Positions 27,942-36,528 of a DNA stretch of 64,000 nucleotides are shown in pieces. The DNA is from Pseudomonas sp. RC10 (GTDB lineage: Bacteria; Pseudomonadota; Gammaproteobacteria; Pseudomonadales; Pseudomonadaceae), in the NCBI RefSeq assembly GCF_038397775.1, contig NZ_CP151650.1, positions 2,976,001 to 3,040,000 of the forward strand, given 5' to 3'. Below the pieces are notes generated by a model that was not told the origin of the DNA, searched no databases, and worked only from the letters and a program-made list of their open reading frames with translations. Positions within the stretch are counted from its first letter, which is position 1; every line of letters starts with the position of its first letter. A program made the translations under genes and the position numbers.

Positions 27942-29123
27942 CTATGCTTCGTTGAGCGCTGCGGCGAAGGTAGCGGTAAATGTCGTGCCACCGACAGTGT
28001 CCGAGCGCACTGTCACGTCGCCGCCGTGAGCCTTGGCGATTTCCCTGACAATAAAAAGGCCCAGGCCCACGCTCCTGACATCGTCATCTCGGTCACTGTG
28101 GCGGGTCATCGGTTCGAACAGGCTGGCAATTGCCACCTCGTGAATGACAGTCCCCCAGTTATGCACCGCCACGGTAGCGACCCCGTTCTCCACGGTCGAC
28201 GCTACCGTAATCGCCTGATGAGGATCGCCATACGCGACACTGTTGGCCACCAGATTGCCGACCAGTTGTTGGATACGGTCAGCGTCCAGCTCGGCGCTTG
28301 CGTCACCAGAGCTCTGATGCAGAAGTTGCGCCTCAGGAAACGCCAGGTGAAGTTCGTTCAGGCTCTGACTGACCACTTTGTGCAGCTCGACCGCAGACCG
28401 CGTGATACCGATCCCGTTGCCCACCCTCACCAGCGCGAGGTCCAGCAGGTCCGCGATCATGCGCTGGGCTCGGTCGGAGGATTTGCCGATGTGTTCCAGC
28501 AGTTTGGTCTCTTTGGCCGTACGTTCGCCGCGGACGAGCATGTCGGTGGCCATGCGAATGGCCGTCAGCGGGTTTTTCAGGTCGTGGCTGGCAATTGCGA
28601 CCATCTGTTCTGCAAACAAGGCTCTGCGCTGAGACTTTTCGTAGGCAATGCTCAGGTCTATTTTTGCCTGTCGCAGCGCCGATTCGGCGGCTGTCTTTTC
28701 TTTAAGCAGTTCTTCGGCGTGCTTGCGGGCGCTGAGCAGTTCACGCTCGTACCGGTCGCGATCGGTCGTGCCGAATAGGGCCAGCTCGTAAAACGCCCCG
28801 TTGACGTGATCACGCCGCACGCCGTTGAGCAGCATGGTGACGGTGTGTCCATCACGGTGAAGCAGGTCCAATTTCACTTCCGCCACGGAACCCTGCATCT
28901 GCATCAGCGGTGCCCAGTGGGTCTGGTGGAAGATACGCCCACCCATGGTGAGCAGCGCCTGGAAGCGGCGACCTTGAAGCTCGGCGTGTTCAACGCCGAT
29001 CCACTCGCAGACGATTCTGTTCGTACGCAGGATCGTTCCGTCTTCAGTGGTGACGATCAAGCCACAGGGCGCGCCTTCAAACAGGGCCTCGAAGTCCGGC
29101 GGTTCAGGGAGTTCAGCGGACAT
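27942..29123 (-). CDS. PAS-domain sensor histidine kinase paired with an RsbQ-like hydrolase
   Basis: 393 residues, no membrane helix. PAS domain at about 8-125 ('EALFEGAPCGLIVTTEDG', 'GGRIFHQTHWAPLM'), coiled linker ~130-165, HisKA with His180 (IASHDLKNPLTA), then HATPase with N-box 'LVGNLVANSVAYG' and G-box 'GLGLFIVREIAKAHGG'. ATG 29123 overlaps the 3' end of the hydrolase gene by 11 bases. The PAS is of the kind found in RsbP, where it receives a signal from RsbQ. No response regulator is encoded nearby, so the phosphotransfer partner is unknown. Confidence 0.9.
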   Translation of the reverse strand: MSAELPEPPDFEALFEGAPCGLIVTTEDGTILRTNRIVCEWIGVEHAELQGRRFQALLTMGGRIFHQTHWAPLMQMQGSVAEVKLDLLHRDGHTVTMLLNGVRRDHVNGAFYELALFGTTDRDRYERELLSARKHAEELLKEKTAAESALRQAKIDLSIAYEKSQRRALFAEQMVAIASHDLKNPLTAIRMATDMLVRGERTAKETKLLEHIGKSSDRAQRMIADLLDLALVRVGNGIGITRSAVELHKVVSQSLNELHLAFPEAQLLHQSSGDASAELDADRIQQLVGNLVANSVAYGDPHQAITVASTVENGVATVAVHNWGTVIHEVAIASLFEPMTRHSDRDDDVRSVGLGLFIVREIAKAHGGDVTVRSDTVGGTTFTATFAAALNEA

Positions 29124-29928
29124 GTGCGCCTGCCCATGGCGCCAGAAACGCGTCCATGGCCTCAGAGCAGGCACTAGGCGCACTCATGTGTGGGCAGTGC
29201 CCTACGTTAGGCACGATACAGAGGGTGCTGCCCGGCAGCACATTGTGCAAATACTCACCCACGGCAACCGGCGCGATGAGGTCTTCGGTCGATTGCAGGA
29301 TCAATGTCGGGGTGGTGAGGCCGGCAATGTCGGCGCGGTTATCCGACATGAACGTGACGCGGGCGAACTGCTTGGCGATTTCAGGCTCGGTACGGCAGAA
29401 GCTATTGGTAAGCTCTTCGCTGAGAGCAGGCTGCCCCGGCGAGCCCATGATCACGGGCGCCATGGTGCTGGACCAGCCGAGGTAGTTGCTGTCGAGAGTG
29501 TCCAGCAGCGAGTGAATGTCTTCCAGCTTGAACCCGCCGACATAATCGCCCGAATCGATGTAACAAGGAGAGGGGCCGACCATGACGTGCGCCGCAATAC
29601 GCCCTGGGACCAAGCGATCTGCCAAGGCGCTGATCATGGCGCTCACCGAATGACTCACCAGAATGACCGGTCCGATGGCGTATTCATCGATAATTTCACT
29701 CAGGTCCTGAGCATACCCGGCCAGTGAGCCGTATTTGCCAGCGTCATATGCGTCCAGATCAGACTGGCCTGCGCCGACAAGGTCATACATCACCACGCGG
29801 AACCGGTCTGTGAAGTGGCGATACAGGTAGCTCCACATGGTCTGGTCGCAGCCGAAACCGTGGGAAAGAATCAGCGTCGCAGGGCCATTCCCCTCGACTC
29901 TGACGTGATTGCGTTGGCGAAGGCTCAT
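29113..29928 (-). CDS. RsbQ-like alpha/beta hydrolase (signal-input protein)
   Basis: 271 residues, close to Bacillus RsbQ (269). Shared blocks include 'HGFGCDQTMW', 'VMVGPSPCY', 'FCRTEPEIAKQFARVTFMSD' and 'GHCPHMS'. The triad is Ser94 (SHSVSA), Asp216 and His244. RsbQ proteins bind or hydrolyse a small hydrophobic molecule and activate a partner PAS domain. ATG 29928 has GGAA seven bases upstream; GTG 29955 is an alternative. The stop overlaps the kinase gene, indicating translational coupling and matched amounts of the two proteins. The natural ligand is unknown. Confidence 0.92.
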   Translation of the reverse strand: MSLRQRNHVRVEGNGPATLILSHGFGCDQTMWSYLYRHFTDRFRVVMYDLVGAGQSDLDAYDAGKYGSLAGYAQDLSEIIDEYAIGPVILVSHSVSAMISALADRLVPGRIAAHVMVGPSPCYIDSGDYVGGFKLEDIHSLLDTLDSNYLGWSSTMAPVIMGSPGQPALSEELTNSFCRTEPEIAKQFARVTFMSDNRADIAGLTTPTLILQSTEDLIAPVAVGEYLHNVLPGSTLCIVPNVGHCPHMSAPSACSEAMDAFLAPWAGAHVR

Positions 29929-30043
29929 TGCGACGTTCCGGTTAGCCAGGGTCACATTGGCCCCGGTGTGGCAATAGTGCTTGTCCAGACAAACAGGAGC
30001 AAGCCTGTGCTGCCTTTGAAATCACCTGAAAAGAGCGCTCAAC

Positions 30044-30805
30044 CTACGTCAGATTCAATCCGCCGTCTGACAGCAGCACCTCACCGGTCAAATAGTCCGA
30101 ATCCACCAACATTAAAACCGCGTTTGCAATGTCATCCGGGCTCGCTGCCCTGCGCATTGGGGCGCGATCTCGCCACAATGCCTGGGCATCTGTCCACTCT
30201 GCGGTCATGGGCGTGTCTACTAGGCCGGGCGCCACAGCATTGACGCGAATGTCCGGCCCGAGTGACACCGCGAGCAGGCGGGTCATGTGATTGAGCGCCG
30301 CTTTGCTCACCGCGTAGGGAATGGATGCGCCCTTGGGACGGACACCCGCATGGGAACTGATGTTTACGACGCAACCTGCTCGGCGTTCACGGGCAGCATC
30401 GCGTAGGGCCGATTCGGCCAATGCGACCAGATGGAACGGCGCCACCACATTGATTTCGTTGAGTTCGTGCCACACCGCTGAGGTAGCCGCGGAAAGGTCG
30501 GTGTGCGGAATAACCCTGCTGATGCCAGCGTTATTGACCAATACGTCGAGCTGACCCCACGCGGCGATCGCGTCGCTGACAAGCCTGACCCTGTCCGCTT
30601 CGATAGCAAGATCAGCTTGTATGTAGATAGCCTGTTTCATGTCGGCAGCCATCGCGCGCCCCGTGTCCGCAGAGTTTCGCGAATGGAGGATCACCGCATA
30701 GCCTGCCCGGCTCAGCGCACGTGCGATGGCTGCGCCGATACCGGAGGTAGAGCCTGTGACCAAGGCGACGCGCAGTGCGTTATCGAGTGGCGGACTGGAT
30801 TTCAT
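30044..30805 (-). CDS. SDR-family oxidoreductase
   Basis: 253 residues, classical SDR. TGSTSGIG cofactor loop, 'NNAGISR', catalytic Ser in 'VVNISSHAG' and YAVSKAAL, with a C-terminal 'YLTGEVLLSDGGLNLT'. 'ILHSRNS' after beta2 suggests NADP. It ends 115 bases upstream of the hydrolase-kinase pair on the same strand, so read-through is possible but not evident. The substrate is unknown. Confidence 0.87.
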   Translation of the reverse strand: MKSSPPLDNALRVALVTGSTSGIGAAIARALSRAGYAVILHSRNSADTGRAMAADMKQAIYIQADLAIEADRVRLVSDAIAAWGQLDVLVNNAGISRVIPHTDLSAATSAVWHELNEINVVAPFHLVALAESALRDAARERRAGCVVNISSHAGVRPKGASIPYAVSKAALNHMTRLLAVSLGPDIRVNAVAPGLVDTPMTAEWTDAQALWRDRAPMRRAASPDDIANAVLMLVDSDYLTGEVLLSDGGLNLT

Positions 30806-31225
30806 AGTGAGATCTCGAATGGGTGGCTAGAGAGTCTCCATCGCAGCATTATGCGTTGCCGGAGGTAGAGATGCCTTCCTGTTGGCTGGTCGTTCCCGCC
30901 CCGTAGTTCTTCGTGTCATTCGGGTTTCAGGTCGCGGACTTGATATTTGATTACGTACAGCAGCTGGAGGTCTGAACGCCCCAACCACAAGGCGTTCAAC
31001 GGCCTCCCCACTCGCGTCCATCTCGGATGCAGCGCCTTCGCTCATTCGGTAAAGGGCAATGACGTTACCGGGCCCACAATCCGTGTGGCCGCAAAGGGCG
31101 TTGGCTCCCGGGCTGGTTGAGCGGTTCGGCAATCCGCACCATACCTCATCCACGCGTCTTCAATAGTCGCCTGCGCACGGAAACCTCTACACTGCTCATC
31201 CCATCGATCAAGAGCGTCCCACGCG
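30806..31225. other. Non-coding gap, about 420 bases
   Basis: It separates the SDR start from the small exported protein gene. Several short open frames exist on both strands, but none has a ribosome site together with family-like protein sequence. I see no hairpin of note. It should contain the two divergent promoters. Confidence 0.4.
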
Positions 31226-31630
31226 ATGCGTTTTTTCCCCCTCTTTTTATTGATTCTGCCTTCTCTCGCTGTTGCGCTCCCGGCCCTGAAAGACACCGAA
31301 CTGTTCAGCAGCAAGGCGACGGACTGTCACGATGTGGACCTCGGGACCTGGCAGCACCCGGCCCGCGCGGTGTTAGAGAAACATGACATCAAGCTGGAAC
31401 GGGTGCAGCTGTGCAACGGCGATCACTACCCGGTGTTCACCGGGGAGGTGCCGTACGATCCGACGGGGCAGACCAAAGACTATTTCCTTCCGCTGTATCA
31501 GGAAATGAGGAAGGCTAACGGAAAATGGCCGTACGCAATCGTGGCCATCAGCGACGATATCGTGGTGTACGTCAGCTACCCGGCCAGTGACGGGATTTCG
31601 CTGGACTACGAGCAATTTGCTGCGCCGTAG
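31226..31630 (+). CDS. Small exported protein of unknown function
   Basis: 134 residues. A cleavable signal peptide (MRFFPLFLLILPSLAVA) predicts a periplasmic protein of about 115 residues. The mature part has two Cys (in 'ATDCHDV' and 'VQLCNGDHY') that could form a disulfide. A compact mixed alpha/beta pattern follows, ending 'AISDDIVVYVSYPASDG'. I do not recognise the family. The ATG follows GAGCGT only weakly. It is monocistronic, ahead of the GGDEF/EAL gene. Confidence 0.65.
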   Translation: MRFFPLFLLILPSLAVALPALKDTELFSSKATDCHDVDLGTWQHPARAVLEKHDIKLERVQLCNGDHYPVFTGEVPYDPTGQTKDYFLPLYQEMRKANGKWPYAIVAISDDIVVYVSYPASDGISLDYEQFAAP

Positions 31631-31769
31631 GCGAGGATCGATTCACCTCTCGTTCAAGCATTCCTGCACTGGCACATTTTGCGGCTGTCCATCCTGGCCT
31701 CTAATAATCGGCAAGAAGCGGCCGATAGCCTGATGACAACCTTACGTCAGTGCCTAGCGATGATCCTTT

Positions 31770-34346
31770 ATGCCTGAACCTTCCACCGCCATCGCCAGCC
31801 CAGTGCCGCGCCGCTCGAGTGTGAGCATCATTCGGGCCTCTGTGCTCAAATTCGTCGGCCTGCTGACGGGGGTGTTTCTCCTTGCCGGTTATCTGGTGCT
31901 GTATCTGGCCCATGACCTGGATCGCAACGAGGAAACCGAAAGCGCGTTTTATACCCAGAAAGCCGTGCGAGCCCTCGAAAAATCCATAGCCGCCACGGTC
32001 AAGGATTATGCGTTCTGGGGCGATGCCTATAAGCATCTGCACACGAGGATCGATACCGATTGGGCGTACGTGCGACAAAACGTCGGGCCCACGCTTTATG
32101 CCGACTTTGGATTCCGGGGCATATTCGTCGTCGACGCCGCTGACCACACGGCGTATTCCGTCGTCGATGGGCAGCTGTCGTCGGTCGACGCTTCCACTTG
32201 GCTGAAGCACGGGCTTCCCGACCTCTTGACTCAAGCACGGGCGGGCGCTGAAGCCGAAACCCCTACGACCCTGTTCGCCAGCATCGACGGTCGACCCGCG
32301 CTGGTGGGGGCTGCGGCGATCACCCCCGGCACAGACCCGACCGTGACACCGGATGACGGGCCGCCGTCGGTATTGATCTTCGTCGACATCCTCGGAGACG
32401 ACAGGCTGGGCACACTGGGCAAGGATTACGGCGTGGATGAGTTGCGCATCGCCACGGCCGCCGAACTTAACGGGCCGTCGGTCTTCGTGCTGGGTGAAAA
32501 CGGGGTCGCGGGGAGCTTGCACTGGAATCCGCCGAAACCGGGCGAACGCCTGCTTGGCCTGGGCTTGCCCTTGATCGGTATTGCCGCGTTGCTGGTGTGC
32601 CTGATGGCGTGGGCGATATTGCGTCGCACAACGGCGAGCGCCCGAGCGCTGGATGCCAGTTACCAGTCTTTGCAAAGCAGCCAGTCGGCGCTGGCGATCA
32701 GCGAGGCACGCTTTCGGGACGTCGTCGAAGCCAGTTCCGATTGGATCTGGGAGATCGACCATGCGGGCCGCTTTACGTACTTGTCTGAGCGATTCGAAAG
32801 TGTGACCGGTCTGACCCGGCCCGAGTGGCTCGGCGCACCCATGGATCAACTGCTGTGCACGGAACTGGGCACAGTGAGTCAGTGGCTGAGCATCCCTAAT
32901 CGACGGCCGGACATCAGCGTTCAGTGCCGATACGTGGACACCCAAGGGCAGGAACGCATTACCCGCTTGTCGGCCCGGGCGATGGCCGACCAGGGATTTC
33001 GCGGCACTGCGACGGATGTCACGGAAGAAGTCGAGTCCCGTCGGCGCATCGAATTTCTGTCTCAACACGACTCACTCACGGGACTGCCAAACAGAACCCG
33101 GCTCAGAGAGTTCCTCGATGGCAAGCTCAAGACGCAGCCCAGCGCCGAGCGACCGCTGGTCATGCTCAGTCTGGACCTCGATCGATTCAAGTCAGTGAAT
33201 GATCTGCTGGGCCACGCTGCGGGCGATGCGGTATTGAACGAAATCTCCAGCCGTCTGGCGAACCGCGTTCGCCATGGGGATCTGGTTGCGCGTATCGGTG
33301 GCGACGAATTCGTACTGATATTGACGGACCTCAAAGGTCAAGACGAAGTAGAAATGCTGTGTCAGCGGCTGATTGAATCGATTGAAAGTCCGATTCGGAT
33401 CGGCGAACAGGAAGTGTTCGTCGGCGCGAGTATCGGTATCGCGATGGCCCCCACGGACGCCACCGAAGCCACCGAGTTACTTCGCTACGCCGATATCGCG
33501 CTGTACGAGGCCAAGTCGGGTGGGCGCAACACCTGGCGATTTTATGCCGGCGACATGAACTCGAAGATTGTCGAGCGCCGCCGCCTGGAGAGTGACCTGC
33601 GTTTCGCGATCAAGCATGGCGAGCTGCGCTTGCATTTCCAGCCGCGCTTTCGCATTGCCGATGGAAAAATGGTGGGCGCTGAGGCGTTGGTGCGCTGGCA
33701 GCATCCGGAGCGTGGCTTGATCCCCCCTGACACGTTCATTCCGATCGCTGAAGAAACCGGCTTGATCCTGGCATTGAGCAACTGGGTCATGGAGACCGCT
33801 TTTCAGTACGCTTCAAGCTGGCCTGATCAGCTGTTCGTGTCGGTCAATCTGTCTCCCTCCGAGTTCAAGCGCGGCAGTCTGGTTGAGCGTGTGCAACGGG
33901 CAGTGCAGCAGTCGCGGATCGAGCCGGGTCGGGTCGAACTTGAAATCACCGAAAACGTCATGTTGGACGATGCGCCCGGTGCGCTGGAGATCATGCGAAC
34001 GCTGAAACGCCTGGGCATTCGTATCGCCATGGATGACTTCGGCACCGGGTATTCATCACTGAGCTACCTGCGCACTTTCCCCTTCGACGGGCTGAAGATC
34101 GACCGCAGTTTTCTGTCTCGGTTGACCGCCACCGAGGACGACCGGCCTGTGATCGAAGCGATCGTCGGGCTGGGTCACGCGCTTTCTCTGACCGTGACAG
34201 CCGAGGGGATAGAAACGCCAGAGCATCTCGAATTGTTGCGGTCCGTACTCTGCGATGAGGGCCAAGGCTACTTCCTTAGCCGCCCCTTGGATATGGAGGG
34301 TTTCAGCGCTTTGATCCGGGTCACCGAGACCACTGGCGAAACCTGA
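31770..34346 (+). CDS. CHASE4-PAS-GGDEF-EAL cyclic-di-GMP protein
   Basis: 858-residue inner-membrane signalling protein. Helix 1 at ~24-46; periplasmic CHASE4 sensor at ~50-250 with the signature 'ATVKDYAFWGDAY'; helix 2 at ~258-285; PAS at ~310-425. GGDEF domain has an intact GGDEF (510-514) and an RxxD inhibitory site (501-504). EAL domain has EAL (638-640), 'NLSPSEF', 'ITEN', 'MDDFGTGYSSL', 'KIDRSF' and 'TAEGIET'. Both catalytic sets look intact, so it could make or degrade c-di-GMP. The signal is unknown. It stands alone, converging with the LysR gene at 34356. Confidence 0.94.
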   Translation: MPEPSTAIASPVPRRSSVSIIRASVLKFVGLLTGVFLLAGYLVLYLAHDLDRNEETESAFYTQKAVRALEKSIAATVKDYAFWGDAYKHLHTRIDTDWAYVRQNVGPTLYADFGFRGIFVVDAADHTAYSVVDGQLSSVDASTWLKHGLPDLLTQARAGAEAETPTTLFASIDGRPALVGAAAITPGTDPTVTPDDGPPSVLIFVDILGDDRLGTLGKDYGVDELRIATAAELNGPSVFVLGENGVAGSLHWNPPKPGERLLGLGLPLIGIAALLVCLMAWAILRRTTASARALDASYQSLQSSQSALAISEARFRDVVEASSDWIWEIDHAGRFTYLSERFESVTGLTRPEWLGAPMDQLLCTELGTVSQWLSIPNRRPDISVQCRYVDTQGQERITRLSARAMADQGFRGTATDVTEEVESRRRIEFLSQHDSLTGLPNRTRLREFLDGKLKTQPSAERPLVMLSLDLDRFKSVNDLLGHAAGDAVLNEISSRLANRVRHGDLVARIGGDEFVLILTDLKGQDEVEMLCQRLIESIESPIRIGEQEVFVGASIGIAMAPTDATEATELLRYADIALYEAKSGGRNTWRFYAGDMNSKIVERRRLESDLRFAIKHGELRLHFQPRFRIADGKMVGAEALVRWQHPERGLIPPDTFIPIAEETGLILALSNWVMETAFQYASSWPDQLFVSVNLSPSEFKRGSLVERVQRAVQQSRIEPGRVELEITENVMLDDAPGALEIMRTLKRLGIRIAMDDFGTGYSSLSYLRTFPFDGLKIDRSFLSRLTATEDDRPVIEAIVGLGHALSLTVTAEGIETPEHLELLRSVLCDEGQGYFLSRPLDMEGFSALIRVTETTGET

Positions 34347-34355
34347 AGGACACCC

Positions 34356-35258
34356 TCACCGCCAGGGCGGACTGGGCCGAAACGATTCTTGAAGGAAACG
34401 CATGAAGTTGCGCGTCCGCTCCGGCAGTCCCTCTCGCTGATGGGTCAGCGCCACGATGTCGGCATCGGGCAGTTTCCATCCCGGCAGCAAGCGCACAAGC
34501 GACCCGTCTTTCAAGGCGTCGGCCACGTCCCACTCCGAGCGCAGGATGACACCGAGCCCCTCACACCCCCATTGCCGGATCACATGGCCGTCGTTGCTGC
34601 TCAGGGACGGCTGGATGCGCACGCTCTGGGTGTTTCGCCCTCGGGTGAAGTGCCAGAGCGTGACGTCTTCGTTGTTTTCCCGCAGGGCGATGCAGGGCAG
34701 TTGAGTCAGGTGTTCGGGGCTTTCGACAGGGCCGTGACTGGCGAGGAAAGCGGGGGAGGCGCAGACGAAACGACGGTTCGGGGCCAGCGTGCGACAGACC
34801 AGGTTGGACACGCCAAGCTGGCCGATATGGATGACCACGTCGAAGCGATCGGCCGCTTCCAGCATAGGCTGATCCGACAGGGTCAAGGCGATCTCGACTT
34901 CCGGGTGCAACTGTTTGAACGCGGCCACCGACGGTGCCACGTACGCTCTGCCAAAGCCGAAAGGGGCGTTGATTTTCAGTTTTCCGACAAATCCCCGGCG
35001 TCGTTCGTGCAAGTCTTCCAACAGAGTATCGAACTGCTCAAGCAGCTCGGCGCCCCGCACGCACAAGAGTTCACCTTCGTCGGTGAAGCGCAGTTGACGG
35101 GCGGAACGGTCCACCAATCGTACGTCGAGTTTCTTCTCCATTTGCTGAAGGCGCTGACTGACGGCAGAAGGCGTCAGGCCCAGTTTTCGGGAGGCCTCCA
35201 ACAGGCTTTTACTTTCACGAATCACCAACAAAAAGCGAATTTCAAGGGCGTCTGTCAT
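34356..35258 (-). CDS. LysR-family regulator of the D-amino-acid operon
   Basis: 300 residues. It starts MTDALEIRFLLVIRESKSLL. HTH 'EASRKLGLTPSAVSQRLQQM'; effector domain with 'VVIHIGQLGVSNLVCRTLAP'. It diverges from the DSD1-like gene across 87 bases containing a perfect 15-base LysR palindrome at 35280, which strongly suggests control of that operon. A close copy of the site lies upstream of the symporter gene. The inducer may be a D-amino acid, by inference from the target genes. Confidence 0.9.
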   Translation of the reverse strand: MTDALEIRFLLVIRESKSLLEASRKLGLTPSAVSQRLQQMEKKLDVRLVDRSARQLRFTDEGELLCVRGAELLEQFDTLLEDLHERRRGFVGKLKINAPFGFGRAYVAPSVAAFKQLHPEVEIALTLSDQPMLEAADRFDVVIHIGQLGVSNLVCRTLAPNRRFVCASPAFLASHGPVESPEHLTQLPCIALRENNEDVTLWHFTRGRNTQSVRIQPSLSSNDGHVIRQWGCEGLGVILRSEWDVADALKDGSLVRLLPGWKLPDADIVALTHQREGLPERTRNFMRFLQESFRPSPPWR

Positions 35259-35279
35259 TAAGAATTACTGAATCATAGA

Positions 35280-35294
35280 GTTAATGAGATTAAC
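35280..35294. promoter_or_regulatory. LysR operator, perfect dyad GTTAAT-GAG-ATTAAC
   Basis: A perfect 15-base palindrome with a T-N11-A core lies midway between the divergent LysR gene (start 35258) and the DSD1-like gene (start 35346). This is the classical location of a LysR recognition site. Confidence 0.7.
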
Positions 35295-35345
35295 GTTCAC
35301 GACGGTTTTGACGGCTTAGAATAGCGCCATTACCGGAGAGAACCT

Positions 35346-36470
35346 ATGGCTGAACTACCTGAAACGCCCTTGCTGTTACTGGACCGTGAACGACTCGACG
35401 CCAACATCTTGCGCATGCGCAGCGCATTGGCGCCCCACAACGTCACCCTGCGACCCCACGTCAAAACCAATAAGTGCCTTGAAGTCACCCAGCGTTTCTT
35501 CGCTGACGGCAAAGGGCCCATCACCGTCTCTACGTTGCGTGAGGCGGATGTGTTCTTCGCCGCAGGCTTCACCGACATCTTGTATGGCGTCGGTATCGCG
35601 CCCAACAAATTTGAGCACGCGGCAGGGTTGCTGGCGCAAGGGGCAGACCTGAAGCTGGTGCTGGACAATCTGGAAAGCGCGCGGCTCCTGGCGGATTACG
35701 CCCGCTCAAGCGTGCAGCGGTTCAATGTGCTGTTGGAGATCGATTGCGACGGGCACCGTTCAGGCATCCCTCCGAACTCCCCTGTGCTGGTCGAGATTGC
35801 ACGCGTGCTCGAAGGCAGCGGCGTGACGGTGGGCGGCGTGATGACCCACGCCGGCAATTCTTATGACAGCCGATCAATTGCCGAGATCGAAGCCTTCGCC
35901 CGACAAGAGCGCGACGCGGTGGTGGAAGCGGCCCAGCGGTTGCGCGACGCCGGATTCGAGCTTTCCGTGGTCAGTGTGGGGTCGACGCCCACGGCACTGT
36001 TCGCTCAGGGTCTGAGCGGGGTCACCGAAGTGCGCGCAGGGGTGTTTGCGTTCTTCGATCTGGTGATGGCCGGGCTGGGGGTTTGCAGGGTGCAGGATAT
36101 TGCCGTCTCGGTGCTTGCGACCGTCATCGGTCTTCAGCCGGAGAAAGGCTGGGTCCTGATCGATGCAGGCTGGATGGCGCTGTCTCGCGACCGTGGCACG
36201 GCCAAACAGCCTGTGGATCAAGGTTATGGCGTCGTCTGCGATGTGTCAGGCCAGCCGTTGGGCGACCTGATCGTGACGGCCGCGAATCAGGAGCACGGCA
36301 TCATTTCGTCCCGCTCGGGGCATCTTGACAACTTCACCGCTCTGCCGGTGGGCACACAGCTGCGCATCCTGCCCAATCATGCGTGCGCCACCGCCGCGCA
36401 GCATGCTGGCTATCACGTCCTGACCGAGGGACGCCGCCTCGGTTACTGGCCCCGCATCGCGGGTTGGTGA
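35346..36470 (+). CDS. DSD1-like PLP enzyme (D-serine dehydratase / D-threonine aldolase family)
   Basis: 374 residues, fold-type III PLP enzyme. The N-terminal alanine-racemase-like barrel has the Schiff-base Lys40 in 'RPHVKTNK'. The C-terminal domain has the His-x-Cys metal site in 'LPNHACATAA', as in zinc-dependent D-serine dehydratase. The reaction is probably D-serine to pyruvate and ammonia, or D-threonine cleavage; the sequence alone does not separate them. The ATG follows GGAGAG. It leads an operon with a symporter, RidA and HAD genes. RidA downstream fits an enamine-releasing dehydratase. Confidence 0.9.
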   Translation: MAELPETPLLLLDRERLDANILRMRSALAPHNVTLRPHVKTNKCLEVTQRFFADGKGPITVSTLREADVFFAAGFTDILYGVGIAPNKFEHAAGLLAQGADLKLVLDNLESARLLADYARSSVQRFNVLLEIDCDGHRSGIPPNSPVLVEIARVLEGSGVTVGGVMTHAGNSYDSRSIAEIEAFARQERDAVVEAAQRLRDAGFELSVVSVGSTPTALFAQGLSGVTEVRAGVFAFFDLVMAGLGVCRVQDIAVSVLATVIGLQPEKGWVLIDAGWMALSRDRGTAKQPVDQGYGVVCDVSGQPLGDLIVTAANQEHGIISSRSGHLDNFTALPVGTQLRILPNHACATAAQHAGYHVLTEGRRLGYWPRIAGW

Positions 36471-36496
36471 ACAGCGCCTTCTTCTCACTGCCGCCT

Positions 36497-36510
36497 ATTA
36501 ATCTCATAAC
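36497..36510. promoter_or_regulatory. Degenerate second copy of the GTTAAT/ATTAAC site
   Basis: ATTAATCTCATAAC matches the reverse complement of the 35280 palindrome at 13 positions, with one base missing and one substitution. It lies in the 58-base gap before the symporter gene, so the same regulator may bind at a second place. Confidence 0.4.
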
Positions 36511-36528
36511 AGTAAGGGCGTTAAACCT

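Noticed and set aside
30827..31314. Several short open frames in the gap before the small exported protein gene
   Set aside because: No ribosome sites and no plausible protein pattern; frames overlap each other on both strands.
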